From JACVRW01 sp963751835 (lineage in GTDB: Bacteria > Actinomycetota > Thermoleophilia > Solirubrobacterales > Thermoleophilaceae), in contig CAVVWD010000011.1 of assembly GCA_963751835.1 (NCBI GenBank), positions 481,828-545,827 on the forward strand: a stretch of 64,000 bases of DNA, written 5' to 3'. Below are positions 41,257-52,343 of the stretch, one piece after another; position 1 is the stretch's first letter; every line of letters starts with the position of its first letter. The notes below the pieces were generated by a model that worked only from the letters and a program-made list of their open reading frames with translations, was not told where the DNA came from and did not search any database. A program made the translations under genes and the position numbers.

Positions 41257-42102
41257 CTACCTTCTCCCCTTCTTGCCGCGCCGGCGGCCGCGGACGATGA
41301 ACTGGTCCGACCCCTTGCGCTTCTTGCGTGTGCGGTAGCCGAGCGTGGGCACGCCCCAGGGCGTGACCGGGTGGCCACCCGGAGTCTTGTGGGCCTCGCC
41401 TCCACCGTGCGGATGGTCGACGGGGTTCATGGCGACGCCGCGCGTTTGCGGCCGCTTGCCCCGGTGGCGCGAGCGACCCGCCTTGCCGAGGTCGACCAGC
41501 TCGTGCTCGGCGTTCCCGAGCACGCCGACCGTCGCGCGGCAGACCAGCGGCACCATGCGCATCTCGCTCGAGGGCAGGCGCAGGGTGGCGTACTTGCCCT
41601 CCTTCGCGACCAGCTGGATCGCGGTGCCCGCGGAGCGGCCGAGCTGGCCGCCACGACCCGGCGTCAGCTCCACGTTGTGTAGCGTGGTACCGGTCGGGAT
41701 GTTGGCGAGCGGCAGGCTGTTGCCGGGGGTGATGTCGGCGTCCGGCCCGGAGGACACCGTGTCCCCGACGCGCAGCCGCGCGGGCGCGAGGATGTAGCGC
41801 TTGTCACCGTCCGCGTAGTGGAGCAGGGCGATGTGCGCCGAGCGGTTCGGGTCGTACTCGATCGCTGCGACCTTGGCGGGCACGCCGTCCTTCGTGCGCT
41901 TGAAGTCGATGCGCCGGTACCTGCGCTTGGCGCCACCCCCGCGGTGGCGCGAGGTCACACGGCCGTGCGTGTTGCGGCCGCCGGACTTCTTGATCCCCTC
42001 GGTGAGGGCCTTCTCCGGCTCGCTCTTCGTCACGGCCTCGTGCTGGAGCCAGGTGGCGAACCGCCGGCCCGGCGAGGTGGGCTTGTGCTTCTTGATAGCC
42101 AT
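41257..42102 (-). CDS. rplB: 50S ribosomal protein L2
   Basis: Essential for peptidyl transferase assembly, 281 residues. It has NTHGRVTSRHRGGGAKRRYR near residue 55 and the conserved C-terminal MNPVDHPHGGGEAHKTPGGH region with the key histidine. Two bases after rplW. Confidence 0.97.
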   Translation of the reverse strand: MAIKKHKPTSPGRRFATWLQHEAVTKSEPEKALTEGIKKSGGRNTHGRVTSRHRGGGAKRRYRRIDFKRTKDGVPAKVAAIEYDPNRSAHIALLHYADGDKRYILAPARLRVGDTVSSGPDADITPGNSLPLANIPTGTTLHNVELTPGRGGQLGRSAGTAIQLVAKEGKYATLRLPSSEMRMVPLVCRATVGVLGNAEHELVDLGKAGRSRHRGKRPQTRGVAMNPVDHPHGGGEAHKTPGGHPVTPWGVPTLGYRTRKKRKGSDQFIVRGRRRGKKGRR

Positions 42103-42104
42103 GG

Positions 42105-42398
42105 TTACTCGATGCTCTGACCCTCGAACAGTTCGATGCTGTCGTCCGCGTGCAGCGTCACGACCGCCTTCTTCCAGCGCCGGCGGGTGCCTGAGTAGAG
42201 GCCGCGCCGCTTCGGCTTGGGCTTGACCCAGGCCGTGCGCACGCCTTCGACGCGCACGCCGAAGATCTCCTCGATCGCCTGGCGCACCTGTGTCTTGTTG
42301 GCCTTCTCGTGGACGCGGAACGTGTACTTGTTGGCCGCCAGCAGCGCGTAGCTCTTCTCCGAGATCACCGGACGGACGATCACCTGGCGGGCGTTCAC
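42105..42398 (-). CDS. rplW: 50S ribosomal protein L23
   Basis: Docking site for SRP and trigger factor at the tunnel exit, 97 residues. RQVIVRPVISEKSYALLAAN starts the fold and KPKPKRRGLYSGTRRRWKKA is the extended loop. The GTG at 42398 overlaps the rplD stop (GTGA). Confidence 0.95.
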   Translation of the reverse strand: MNARQVIVRPVISEKSYALLAANKYTFRVHEKANKTQVRQAIEEIFGVRVEGVRTAWVKPKPKRRGLYSGTRRRWKKAVVTLHADDSIELFEGQSIE

Positions 42399-43015
42399 TT
42401 GGCCACCGCCTTCTCGGTCAGGCGCTCGAGCGCGGAGCCCGAGACCACGAGCCGGCCCGCCCCGACAATGTCCACCACTCCGACGCGGTCCACGCGCACG
42501 ACGGACACGTCGGCGATGTTGCGGAACGACCTGGCGCAGGCCTCCTCGCCGTCGCTGAGCACGACGAGCACGGTGCCGTCGCCTTCCCAGTCCGCCAGCG
42601 CCGCGGCAGCTGTCCGGGTGGATGGTGGGACGAAGCCGGAGGGATCGATGGCCGCGATCGAGCCGCGCTCGGCATGGAGGCTGAGTGCCGCCCGCAGCGC
42701 GCGCCTGTGCGCCTTGCGGTTGACCTTGACCGTGTAGTCGCGCGGCTTGGGCGCGAAGGCCACGCCGCCGCCGGTGCGCTGCGGCGCCGAGAGCGCGCCC
42801 ACGCGCGCGCGGCCGGTGCCCTTCTGGCGCCATGCCTTGGCGCCGGTCATTGCGACCTCTGCGCGGGTCTTGGCCGAGTGGGTGCCGCGCCGGCGCGCGG
42901 CCAGCTCGGCCCGCACCGCCTCGTGCACCACGGGCCCGTGAAAGCTCTCGCTGAACACCTCGCCGTCGAGATCCAGCGCGCCCGAGCCGCCGCCGATGTA
43001 TTTGGCCTGCGCCAT
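42395..43015 (-). CDS. rplD: 50S ribosomal protein L4
   Basis: Tunnel-lining protein and, in some bacteria, repressor of the S10 operon. The protein has 206 residues. The long loop region KAWRQKGTGRARVGALSAPQ is conserved and the C-terminal AGRLVVSGSALERLTEKAV closes the fold. The ATG shares its first base with the rplC stop (TGATG). Confidence 0.95.
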   Translation of the reverse strand: MAQAKYIGGGSGALDLDGEVFSESFHGPVVHEAVRAELAARRRGTHSAKTRAEVAMTGAKAWRQKGTGRARVGALSAPQRTGGGVAFAPKPRDYTVKVNRKAHRRALRAALSLHAERGSIAAIDPSGFVPPSTRTAAAALADWEGDGTVLVVLSDGEEACARSFRNIADVSVVRVDRVGVVDIVGAGRLVVSGSALERLTEKAVAK

Positions 43016-43638
43016 CAGGCGTCGCTCCTTATCTCGACGACCGACCCCTTGGGACCGGGCACGGAGCCGCGCACCAGCAGCAGGTTCTCGCCGGCACGGA
43101 CGTCGACGACCTCGAGGCCGACCTGGGTCACGCGCTTGTTGCCCATCTGGCCGGGCCCGCGGATGCCCTTGAACACACGCGCGGGATCGGCGGAGGCGCC
43201 GATCGATCCCGGCGCGCGCACGTTGTGCGAGCCGTGCGAGACGGGACCGCGGTGGAAGTTGTGGCGCTTGATCGTGCCGGCGAAGCCCTTGCCCTTCGAG
43301 ACGCCCGAGACCTTGACGGTCTGGCCCTTCTCGAAGACGGAGTCGACGCGTACCTCGTTGCCCACCTCGGCCTCGCCCGGGTCGCCCCGGAACTCGGACA
43401 GGTACTTGAGGCTGCCGACGCCGGCCTTCTTCAGGTGGCCGCGCCTCGGCTTGTTCAGCTTCTTCTCGGCGACCTCGCCGAAGGCGAGCTGCAGCGCGTC
43501 GTAGCCGTCGCGCTCCGCGCGGCGGATCGCGGTGACGAAGCAGGGGCCGGCCTCGATCACGGTCACGCGCTCGACGTGGCCGTCCTCTGGATCGAAGACC
43601 TGCGTCATCCCGAGCTTTCGTCCCAGCAGGCCGGCCAT
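43015..43638 (-). CDS. rplC: 50S ribosomal protein L3
   Basis: Early-assembly protein near the peptidyl transferase centre, 207 residues. MAGLLGRKLGMTQVFDPEDG starts it, and the central signature is FHRGPVSHGSHNVRAPGSIG. One-base overlap with the rpsJ stop (TGATG). Confidence 0.96.
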   Translation of the reverse strand: MAGLLGRKLGMTQVFDPEDGHVERVTVIEAGPCFVTAIRRAERDGYDALQLAFGEVAEKKLNKPRRGHLKKAGVGSLKYLSEFRGDPGEAEVGNEVRVDSVFEKGQTVKVSGVSKGKGFAGTIKRHNFHRGPVSHGSHNVRAPGSIGASADPARVFKGIRGPGQMGNKRVTQVGLEVVDVRAGENLLLVRGSVPGPKGSVVEIRSDA

Positions 43639-43961
43639 CAGATCAGCTGAATCTGGATGTCGACGCCCGCGGGCAGGTGATCGAGTCGCTGCAGCGAGTC
43701 CACCGTCTTGGGGGTGGGCTGCAGGATGTCGATCAGCCGCTTGTGCGTCCGGATCTCGAAGTGCTCGCGTGAGTCCTTGTCCTTGAACGGCGACCGGATC
43801 ACGCAGTAGACGTTCTTCTCGGTGGGCAGGGGCACAGGCCCGGACACGGAGGCGCCGGTGCGCACGGCCGTGTCGACGATCTCCTTGGCGGCCGTCTCGA
43901 TCGCCGAGTGGTCGTAGGCCTTTAGCCGGATTCGGATCTTGTTCTGCGTGAGTGTTGCCAT
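43638..43961 (-). CDS. rpsJ: 30S ribosomal protein S10
   Basis: Head protein and partner of NusB/NusG in other bacteria. The protein has 107 residues: KIRIRLKAYDHSAIETAAKE, then GPVPLPTEKNVYCVIRSPFK. First gene of the S10 cluster, separated from tuf by a 70-base spacer holding a 10-bp hairpin. Confidence 0.96.
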   Translation of the reverse strand: MATLTQNKIRIRLKAYDHSAIETAAKEIVDTAVRTGASVSGPVPLPTEKNVYCVIRSPFKDKDSREHFEIRTHKRLIDILQPTPKTVDSLQRLDHLPAGVDIQIQLI

Positions 43962-43979
43962 GGGCGCGCGGACAGATTC

Positions 43980-44008
43980 GGGGCGGGCTCAGAAATGCAG
44001 CCCGCCCC
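43980..44008 (-). terminator. Strong hairpin between tuf and rpsJ
   Basis: Perfect 10-bp stem GGGGCGGGCT/AGCCCGCCCC with a 9-base loop. No T run follows, so it may be a partial terminator or an RNA processing/stability element that sets the tuf to S10-operon ratio. Confidence 0.55.
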
Positions 44009-44031
44009 TAGGAATCGTCTGTCAGAGGCGT

Positions 44032-45219
<1,188 letters not shown>

Positions 45220-45281
45220 CTCTTACTACCCCTTTCTCAAAATCTTCTCGGGTTCGGACCCGAACTTGCGAAACATACTCT

Positions 45282-47394
<2,113 letters not shown>

Positions 47395-47427
47395 GACCTT
47401 TTGTTGCGTTCTTCCGGTTCCGAGCAG

Positions 47428-47449
47428 AAAAAAGGGCCTCTCCGGGCCC
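47428..47449 (-). promoter_or_regulatory. Terminator-like attenuator in the fusA leader
   Basis: On the fusA strand, GGGCC-CGGAGA-GGCCC is followed by six T, a proper intrinsic terminator, 34 bases before the fusA ATG. Its 5' arm overlaps a CCCGG (47446-47442) that can instead pair with CCGGG at 47474-47470, an alternative antiterminator. It may attenuate fusA-tuf, or it may simply end transcripts coming through from rpsG. Confidence 0.55.
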
Positions 47450-47485
47450 GGTGCTGCGTGCGGCGCTTACCCGGATGAGTTCTAT

Positions 47486-47514
47486 GTCGTAGAGGACTCC
47501 ATCGACGTGAGCAA
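47486..47514 (-). promoter_or_regulatory. Putative fusA-tuf promoter
   Basis: TTGCTC (47514-47509) and TACGAC (47491-47486) with a 17-base spacer, reading toward fusA. The start site would lie near 47479, giving a leader of about 85 bases that contains the attenuator-like hairpin. Confidence 0.4.
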
Positions 47515-47528
47515 CCGCCTGCCCCCGC

Positions 47529-48107
47529 GTGCCTGAGCGGGGCCGCGGGAAGTGGGGGGAAACCGCCCGCGAAGCGACGAACGATGGTAGCAGGCGATCC
47601 CGGGCCGGAAGCGGGCTGCAAGCGCTCCCCCTGATGGTGATGGCGCTGGGTGTGGCGGCCGCTCTGCTGCTGGTGGTCACGGAGTTCAGCGCGGTCGCCA
47701 CCGTGGACGTCGCGAGCGGGAGCTGCGAGGTCATCCAGGACACTGATCCGGAGCTCGCCGACCGCTGCGAGCTGAGCGGTCTGGAGCGCAACGGCGGGGC
47801 GTTCCTGCTGCTCGCGGCGCTGATTCTGGTGCTGGCCTGGGGCGCGGGGCCGGGCCGCTCCACGCCGGCCGCGCTCGCCCTGGTCGCGGTCGGCGTGCTC
47901 GTGCTCGGCTGGGCGCTGCTCGTCGACCTGCCCGTGACCGACGACACCGGGGCGCTCGGCCGCAACTTCGAGGGTGCGACCGCCGCGGCCGGGCCGGGGC
48001 TGACTCTTGAGATCATTGGGGGAGCGCTGGCGCTGGCTGCCGGGCTTCTGGCCCTGTTGGTGCCGCAGCGCCGAGGGCTCAAGCGTGTTGTGGTTGACGA
48101 TGCATAG
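47529..48107 (+). CDS. Predicted four-helix membrane protein
   Basis: Unrecognised protein, 192 residues from the GTG at 47529, or 157 from the ATG at 47634, which begins directly with helix 1 (MVMALGVAAALLLVVTEF). Helices follow at FLLLAALILVLAWGAG, LALVAVGVLVLGWALLV and IIGGALALAAGLLALLV. The first external loop carries two cysteines (GSCEVIQDTDPELADRCEL). It runs opposite to the ribosomal genes around it and overlaps the following hydrolase gene by 8 bases, so the two form an operon inserted between fusA and rpsG. Confidence 0.65.
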   Translation: MPERGRGKWGETAREATNDGSRRSRAGSGLQALPLMVMALGVAAALLLVVTEFSAVATVDVASGSCEVIQDTDPELADRCELSGLERNGGAFLLLAALILVLAWGAGPGRSTPAALALVAVGVLVLGWALLVDLPVTDDTGALGRNFEGATAAAGPGLTLEIIGGALALAAGLLALLVPQRRGLKRVVVDDA

Positions 48108-49095
48108 AGGGTGCGTGACTCTGGTCGTGGCGGTGGCGTGCGCGCTGCCGGCCGCCGCGGCCGCGCAGGTTGTCCCGCCACACGTCGACGTCGGGATCGC
48201 CGACCAGAGCGCGGAGCTCTTCGGCGACGCCCGCTTCAAGGCCACCGGCATCCGCCACGCGAGGCTGATCGTTCCCTATGACGTCGTCCAGAGGGGCGGC
48301 GAGCAGCTCCACTACGCGGATACCTGGCTCGCGGCGGCCCGGGCGCACGGGATCGAACCACTCGTCACGTTCACCCACTCGATTGGGCGCCGCCGCCAGT
48401 TCAAGCTGCCGAAGGTTGCCCAGTACTCGGCGCGCGTGCTCGAGTTCCGCGAGCGCTACCCCTGGGTGCGCGAGTACGCGACCTGGAACGAGGCCAACCT
48501 GGTGACCCAGCAGCCGACCGCCAGGCACCCCCGCCGGGCGGCGGCCTTCTACCGGGCGCTCCGCCGCCAGTGCGCGGTGGCGGGTTGCCGCGTGCTGGCC
48601 GTCGAGGTGCTCCTGACCGGCTCCTGGAAGACCTGGCGCTGGGTCAAGCGCTTCCGGGCGGCGGCCGGGCCCGGGCCGCACACCTGGGGAGTCCACAACT
48701 ACCCGGACACCACCCGCCTCGGCACGCGGAACACCGGCATCTTCATGCGGCGCGTGCCGCGCGACGAGATCTGGTTCACCGAGACGGGCGGCATCGTCCG
48801 CTTCAGGAAGCGCTGGCCCCACGACGAGCGCCGCGCCGCCCGCGCCGTGCGCCACACCTTCCGGCTCGCGGCGACCTCACCCCGGATCACGCGCATGTAC
48901 CTCTACAACTGGCGCGCCGACGCCGGCAACCGCCGCTGGGACTCCGGGATCATCTCCGCCGACGGGATCGAGCGGCGCGCGTACCACGAGCTGCTCGACG
49001 GCCTCGCGCTGGAGCGCTTCCGCCCGCCCCCGCCGCCGGTGGTGGCGGACACGCCGCCGGCGGGGCGGCTGCCGGGCGACGACGGCGACGACTGA
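48100..49095 (+). CDS. Secreted glycoside hydrolase-like TIM-barrel protein
   Basis: A 331-residue exported protein with signal peptide CVTLVVAVACALPAAAAAQ. The fold resembles clan A retaining glycosidases: TWNEANL after strand 4 offers the acid/base Glu, and IWFTETGGIV after strand 7 the nucleophile Glu. Other barrel strands are RHARLIVPYDVV, GIEPLVTFTHS and TWGVHNYPD. Family and substrate are not identifiable by eye. It has a Pro-rich acidic tail. ATGCATAG couples its start to the upstream stop. Converges on rpsG, with palindromic element C between. Confidence 0.72.
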   Translation: MHRGCVTLVVAVACALPAAAAAQVVPPHVDVGIADQSAELFGDARFKATGIRHARLIVPYDVVQRGGEQLHYADTWLAAARAHGIEPLVTFTHSIGRRRQFKLPKVAQYSARVLEFRERYPWVREYATWNEANLVTQQPTARHPRRAAAFYRALRRQCAVAGCRVLAVEVLLTGSWKTWRWVKRFRAAAGPGPHTWGVHNYPDTTRLGTRNTGIFMRRVPRDEIWFTETGGIVRFRKRWPHDERRAARAVRHTFRLAATSPRITRMYLYNWRADAGNRRWDSGIISADGIERRAYHELLDGLALERFRPPPPPVVADTPPAGRLPGDDGDD

Positions 49096-49118
49096 CTCCC
49101 ACGCCGAGGGCAAAGCGA

Positions 49119-49242
49119 CCCGCTGGCGGGAGCGGTTCGAGAGGCAAGCATGGCGGGGGAAGCAGGTCGCGACGCGTGCTCGGCACGCGAGCGGCCGATG
49201 ACCCCGCCAGGCGACGCCTATCGGGCCGGTCCCGCCAGTGGG
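49119..49242 (+). ncRNA. Structured palindromic element, copy C (rpsG 3' side)
   Basis: Fills the space between the hydrolase end and the rpsG stop. Arms 49119-49145 and 49216-49242 pair over 27 positions. Three differences are plus-strand G.U wobbles, one is a G.G-type mismatch, and one is the same G.A mismatch (GAGA facing TATC) seen in copies A and B. AAGC follows at 49146-49149. Inside are GGCGGGG/CCCCGCC, GGTC/GACC and a CGCGTGC/GCACGCG hairpin. The core is more diverged than A and B, but the order of parts is the same. Confidence 0.5.
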
Positions 49243-49713
49243 CTACCAGCGGTAGTGGGCGAAGGCCTTATTGGCCTGCGCCATGCGGAAGATGTCGTCC
49301 TTCCGCTTGAAGGCCCCGCCCTGCTGGGACTGGGCGTCGGCCAGCTCGCCCGCGAGCCGCTCGGACATCGACTTCTCGCGACGGTCGCGCGCGAACTCGA
49401 CGAGCCAGCGCACGGCGAGCGTGCGGGCGCGGCGCTGGGGCACCTCGACCGGGACCTGGTAGGTCGCGCCGCCGACGCGGCGGGAGCGGACCTCGAGGGT
49501 CGGGGTGAGCACCTTGATCGACTCCTCGAGCGCGGGAACCGGGTCCTGGTTCGTGCGCTTGGCGAGCATGTCGAGGGCGTCGTAGACGATCTGCTCGGCG
49601 ATCGACTTCTTGCCGTCGGCCATCACCTTGTTGATCACCTGCTGGACGAGCTTCGACCCGTACATGGAGTCGGACTCGATCGGGCGGATCGTTGCTGCTG
49701 CGCGGCGCGGCAT
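49243..49713 (-). CDS. rpsG: 30S ribosomal protein S7
   Basis: Head-assembly protein, 156 residues: MPRRAAATIRPIESDSMYGS, then LEVRSRRVGGATYQVPVEVP and the terminal KRKDDIFRMAQANKAFAHYR. Two bases after rpsL. It is cut off from fusA by 1.85 kb of opposite-strand DNA, unlike the usual rpsL-rpsG-fusA-tuf order. Confidence 0.96.
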   Translation of the reverse strand: MPRRAAATIRPIESDSMYGSKLVQQVINKVMADGKKSIAEQIVYDALDMLAKRTNQDPVPALEESIKVLTPTLEVRSRRVGGATYQVPVEVPQRRARTLAVRWLVEFARDRREKSMSERLAGELADAQSQQGGAFKRKDDIFRMAQANKAFAHYRW

Positions 49714-49715
49714 CT

Positions 49716-50111
49716 CTACCTCGCCTTCGCGCCGTACTGCGAGCGGGCCTTCTTGCGGTCAGAGACGCCGGCAGCGTCCAGGGTCCCGCGAACGACCTTG
49801 TAGCGCACGCCCGGCAGGTCCTTCACGCGGCCGCCGCGCACGAGCACGACCGAGTGCTCCTGCAGGTTGTGGCCCTCACCGGGGATGTAGGCCGTGACCT
49901 CCATCTGGTTGGTCAGCCGCACACGAGCGACCTTCCGAAGTGCCGAGTTCGGCTTCTTCGGCGTGGTCGTATACACGCGCGTGCATACGCCGCGCCTCTG
50001 CGGCGCCGCGATCCGCTTCTTGCGGCCCTGACCGGACTTGAGGCCCGGGGTCGAGACCTTCTTCTTGGGCTTGCGGCGGCCCTTGCGTACGAGCTGGTTG
50101 ATGCTGGGCAT
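49716..50111 (-). CDS. rpsL: 30S ribosomal protein S12
   Basis: Decoding-centre protein, 131 residues. MPSINQLVRKGRRKPKKKVS starts it. TTTPKKPNSALRKVARVRLT contains the lysine at which streptomycin resistance arises elsewhere (wild-type KPNS here), and the second site GVRYKVVRGTLD is also wild type. It is 23 bases after the cupin gene, with no clear promoter between. Confidence 0.97.
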   Translation of the reverse strand: MPSINQLVRKGRRKPKKKVSTPGLKSGQGRKKRIAAPQRRGVCTRVYTTTPKKPNSALRKVARVRLTNQMEVTAYIPGEGHNLQEHSVVLVRGGRVKDLPGVRYKVVRGTLDAAGVSDRKKARSQYGAKAR

Positions 50112-50134
50112 GCGGCGCGTGATGGTAGCAGTGG

Positions 50135-50497
50135 TCAGACCCACCTCTCCTCGGCGGTCCGCTCTCCGCCGGCGTCGCCGGTGTTCGCCGTGCCGATCGG
50201 CTCGATCAGGAGCACATGCGTCTCCTCGTCGGCGCGCGGGCAGTGCTCGACCCCGCGCGGCACCACGTAGAGCTGACCCTCCTCGAGGACCACGTCGTCG
50301 CGATCGCGCAGCTGGATCGTCAGCCGGCCCTTGAGCACGAGGAAGAAGTCGTCGGTGTCGTCGTGCTTGTGCCAGACGAAGTCGCCGAGGACCTTGACGA
50401 CCTCGATCTTCAGGTCGTTCATCCGGGCGACGATCCCTGGGCTGAAGGTGTCTTCGAGGGTGGCGAGTTTCTCGGCTAGATCGATCCTGTCGTCCAT
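50135..50497 (-). CDS. Small cupin-domain protein
   Basis: A 120-residue single-domain cupin. Motif 1 is HKHDDTDDFFLVLKGRLTI, with His-x-His and a Glu replaced by Asp; motif 2 is EGQLYVVPRGVEHCP. The metal would be held by two or three His. Function unknown; family members often act as sugar-binding or dioxygenase-like proteins. Start ATG 50497 fits the family; a GTG at 50539 that overlaps the upstream stop (GTGA) would add 14 residues and keep the operon's overlap habit. Confidence 0.82.
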   Translation of the reverse strand: MDDRIDLAEKLATLEDTFSPGIVARMNDLKIEVVKVLGDFVWHKHDDTDDFFLVLKGRLTIQLRDRDDVVLEEGQLYVVPRGVEHCPRADEETHVLLIEPIGTANTGDAGGERTAEERWV

Positions 50498-50535
50498 GGC
50501 CGCATCGTAGGGCTGCCATGCAAGGAGCTCGACCT

Positions 50536-51405
50536 TCACCGCCTGCGCACGCGCAACGGCGGGCTCACCGCGAGCACGGTGGCCCAGTCTTCGCCGACCA
50601 CCGCCACCCGCGCGCGCACCGAGCCCCGTCGCCGCAGTAGGAAGGAGGCCCGCGAGCGGTCGTCCAGATGGTCGCGTGCGACCGTCCACCAGCCGAAGCG
50701 CTCGCGCAGCCGGAGCTGGAGCACCACCCGCGCGCCCGGCTGGGCGGGACGGGTGCGGACCCGCACGGCCGTGCCGCGCCGGAGCGCCGCTGTCCGGAGC
50801 GCGAAGCTCGTCCGGTCGGTCACCTCGACGCGCAGCGCGGGGCTCGTGCCGGCGGAACCAACCGCGCGGTAGGAGGCGCTCGCCTGTGGCGTGACCGTTG
50901 CGTGCAGGGTGCCTTCCGCGTCGTGCTCCTCATGCCCCCTGCCCGCCGGCGGTGTCGCAACCGCCACGCGCCGGAAGCCGCCTCCGGCGTCCTCCTCGAT
51001 GACGGCCTCGCGGACCCCGTCGGGCGCGCGCACGTGCAGAGCCACGGGCGCGCCGCGCGCCACCGGCGCGTGCGGTCCGTCGAGCAGCAGCGGATGCACG
51101 GCCACGTCGCCCGCCATTCCCGCATGGATCGTGCAGATGTACGGGTAGCTGCCGGGAGCGGAGAAGACGTGCGCGAAGCTCGTCGCGGGAGCCAGCCGAC
51201 CGGAGTCGAAGCCCGCCGCGTCGGACCTGATGTCGTGCTCCCGCACGCTCGCGTTGCGCCAGTTCACCGGGTCGCCCACCAGGATGTCGAGGTGCGTGGG
51301 AGAGAAGCTGCTGTGCTCCGCCGTAACGAAGGCGACCTCGGCCGAAGCCGGCGCCGCAAGGGCCAGGGTCGCAGCGAGGCCCGCCGCCGTCAGCGAGGCC
51401 CTCAT
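50536..51405 (-). CDS. Secreted cupredoxin (plastocyanin-like) with C-terminal beta domain
   Basis: A 289-residue exported blue-copper protein. Signal peptide MRASLTAAGLAATLALAAPA. The cupredoxin domain (about 22-115) has type 1 copper ligands His in SVREHD, then Cys, His and Met in YICTIHAGMAG. The rest is a beta-rich region (RVEVTDRTSFALRTAALRRG, VVLQLRLRERFGWWTVARD) with no name. ATGA overlap with the multicopper oxidase gene indicates coupled translation, so it is a likely electron partner of that enzyme. Confidence 0.87.
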   Translation of the reverse strand: MRASLTAAGLAATLALAAPASAEVAFVTAEHSSFSPTHLDILVGDPVNWRNASVREHDIRSDAAGFDSGRLAPATSFAHVFSAPGSYPYICTIHAGMAGDVAVHPLLLDGPHAPVARGAPVALHVRAPDGVREAVIEEDAGGGFRRVAVATPPAGRGHEEHDAEGTLHATVTPQASASYRAVGSAGTSPALRVEVTDRTSFALRTAALRRGTAVRVRTRPAQPGARVVLQLRLRERFGWWTVARDHLDDRSRASFLLRRRGSVRARVAVVGEDWATVLAVSPPLRVRRR

Positions 51406-52343
51406 CGCTCGCTCACCCGGTAGAGGCCGATCATCCCCTTCGCCATGTGCTCCTCCACATGGCAGTGGTAGAGCCACGTGCCCGGCGCGTCCTCGCGCCA
51501 CTTGACCCGGAAGCTCTCGGCGGGGCCGAGCGTGCGCGTGTCCTCGGGCACGCCGCGATTCCGCCAGCGATGGCCGTGCACGTGGAAGGTGTGATGCTCG
51601 GAGCCGATCGCGAGGACATCCCACTGCACTCGGTCGCCCACGCGGGCGCGGTAGATGGGCGTGTTCCCGACGAAGGCCCGGGCGTTCACGCCCTGGAATT
51701 CGCCGACGGGCGCGAAGACGCTCACGAACTCACGGTCGGGCGCCCGCTCAGAGCGCCCGAGGATCGAGAGGGCCCCGTACATGCCGCCGAGCAGCGACTC
51801 GTGCATCGAGCGCGAGTGGTCGTGGTACGGCCAGACGCCGGCCGAGTCCGGGCCGGCGCGCAGGCGGTAGGTGAACGTCTGCCCGGGCTTGACGTCGCCT
51901 CCCTTCTCGGGAAAGCCGGGCAGGTACACGCCGTCGGAGCCGGGCCGGTACCCCACGCCGTGGAAGTGCATCGAGTGCGAGCGCTTGAAGAGGGTGTCGA
52001 GGTTCTTGAAGTGAACGAGCAGGCGATCGCCCTCGCGCGCCCGCAGCAGCGGACCGGGGACCTTGTCGTGGTCCACGCTCGCCCGCGGCGCGTTGCGAAG
52101 CGGGCGGCGCCAGCCGCGCGTGTAACGGCGGTAGACGACCGTCGGGAAGACGCTGCGCGCGGGCTCGATCATGCCTTCGCCGTCGTGGGCGAGGGCGTCG
52201 TGGCCGTTCGGCACCGCGTTCCAGGTGGTCGGCACCGCGGCCACCCATTCGTGGCGCACGGCGGCCTCCGCCGTTCCGGCGGAGGCCGCAAGCACCAAAG
52301 CAGCGAGCAGCGCTACTTGACTTCGAGCGTGCCCTGCATCCAC
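51402..52343 (-). CDS. Two-domain multicopper oxidase (small laccase/nitrite reductase-like)
   Basis: A 313-residue exported oxidase. A signal peptide follows the GTG start at 52343 (VALLAALVLAASAGTAEA). All four copper motifs are present: HFHG, WPYHDHS, HTFHVHGH and WLYHCHVEEHMAKGM, the last with type 1 Cys and Met plus type 3 His. The two-cupredoxin size implies a trimeric enzyme with interdomain trinuclear copper, oxidising phenols, metals or a protein donor with O2. It overlaps the upstream cupredoxin by 31 bases and the downstream one by 4. No ribosome site precedes the GTG, so translational coupling is likely. Confidence 0.88.
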   Translation of the reverse strand: MDAGHARSQVALLAALVLAASAGTAEAAVRHEWVAAVPTTWNAVPNGHDALAHDGEGMIEPARSVFPTVVYRRYTRGWRRPLRNAPRASVDHDKVPGPLLRAREGDRLLVHFKNLDTLFKRSHSMHFHGVGYRPGSDGVYLPGFPEKGGDVKPGQTFTYRLRAGPDSAGVWPYHDHSRSMHESLLGGMYGALSILGRSERAPDREFVSVFAPVGEFQGVNARAFVGNTPIYRARVGDRVQWDVLAIGSEHHTFHVHGHRWRNRGVPEDTRTLGPAESFRVKWREDAPGTWLYHCHVEEHMAKGMIGLYRVSER

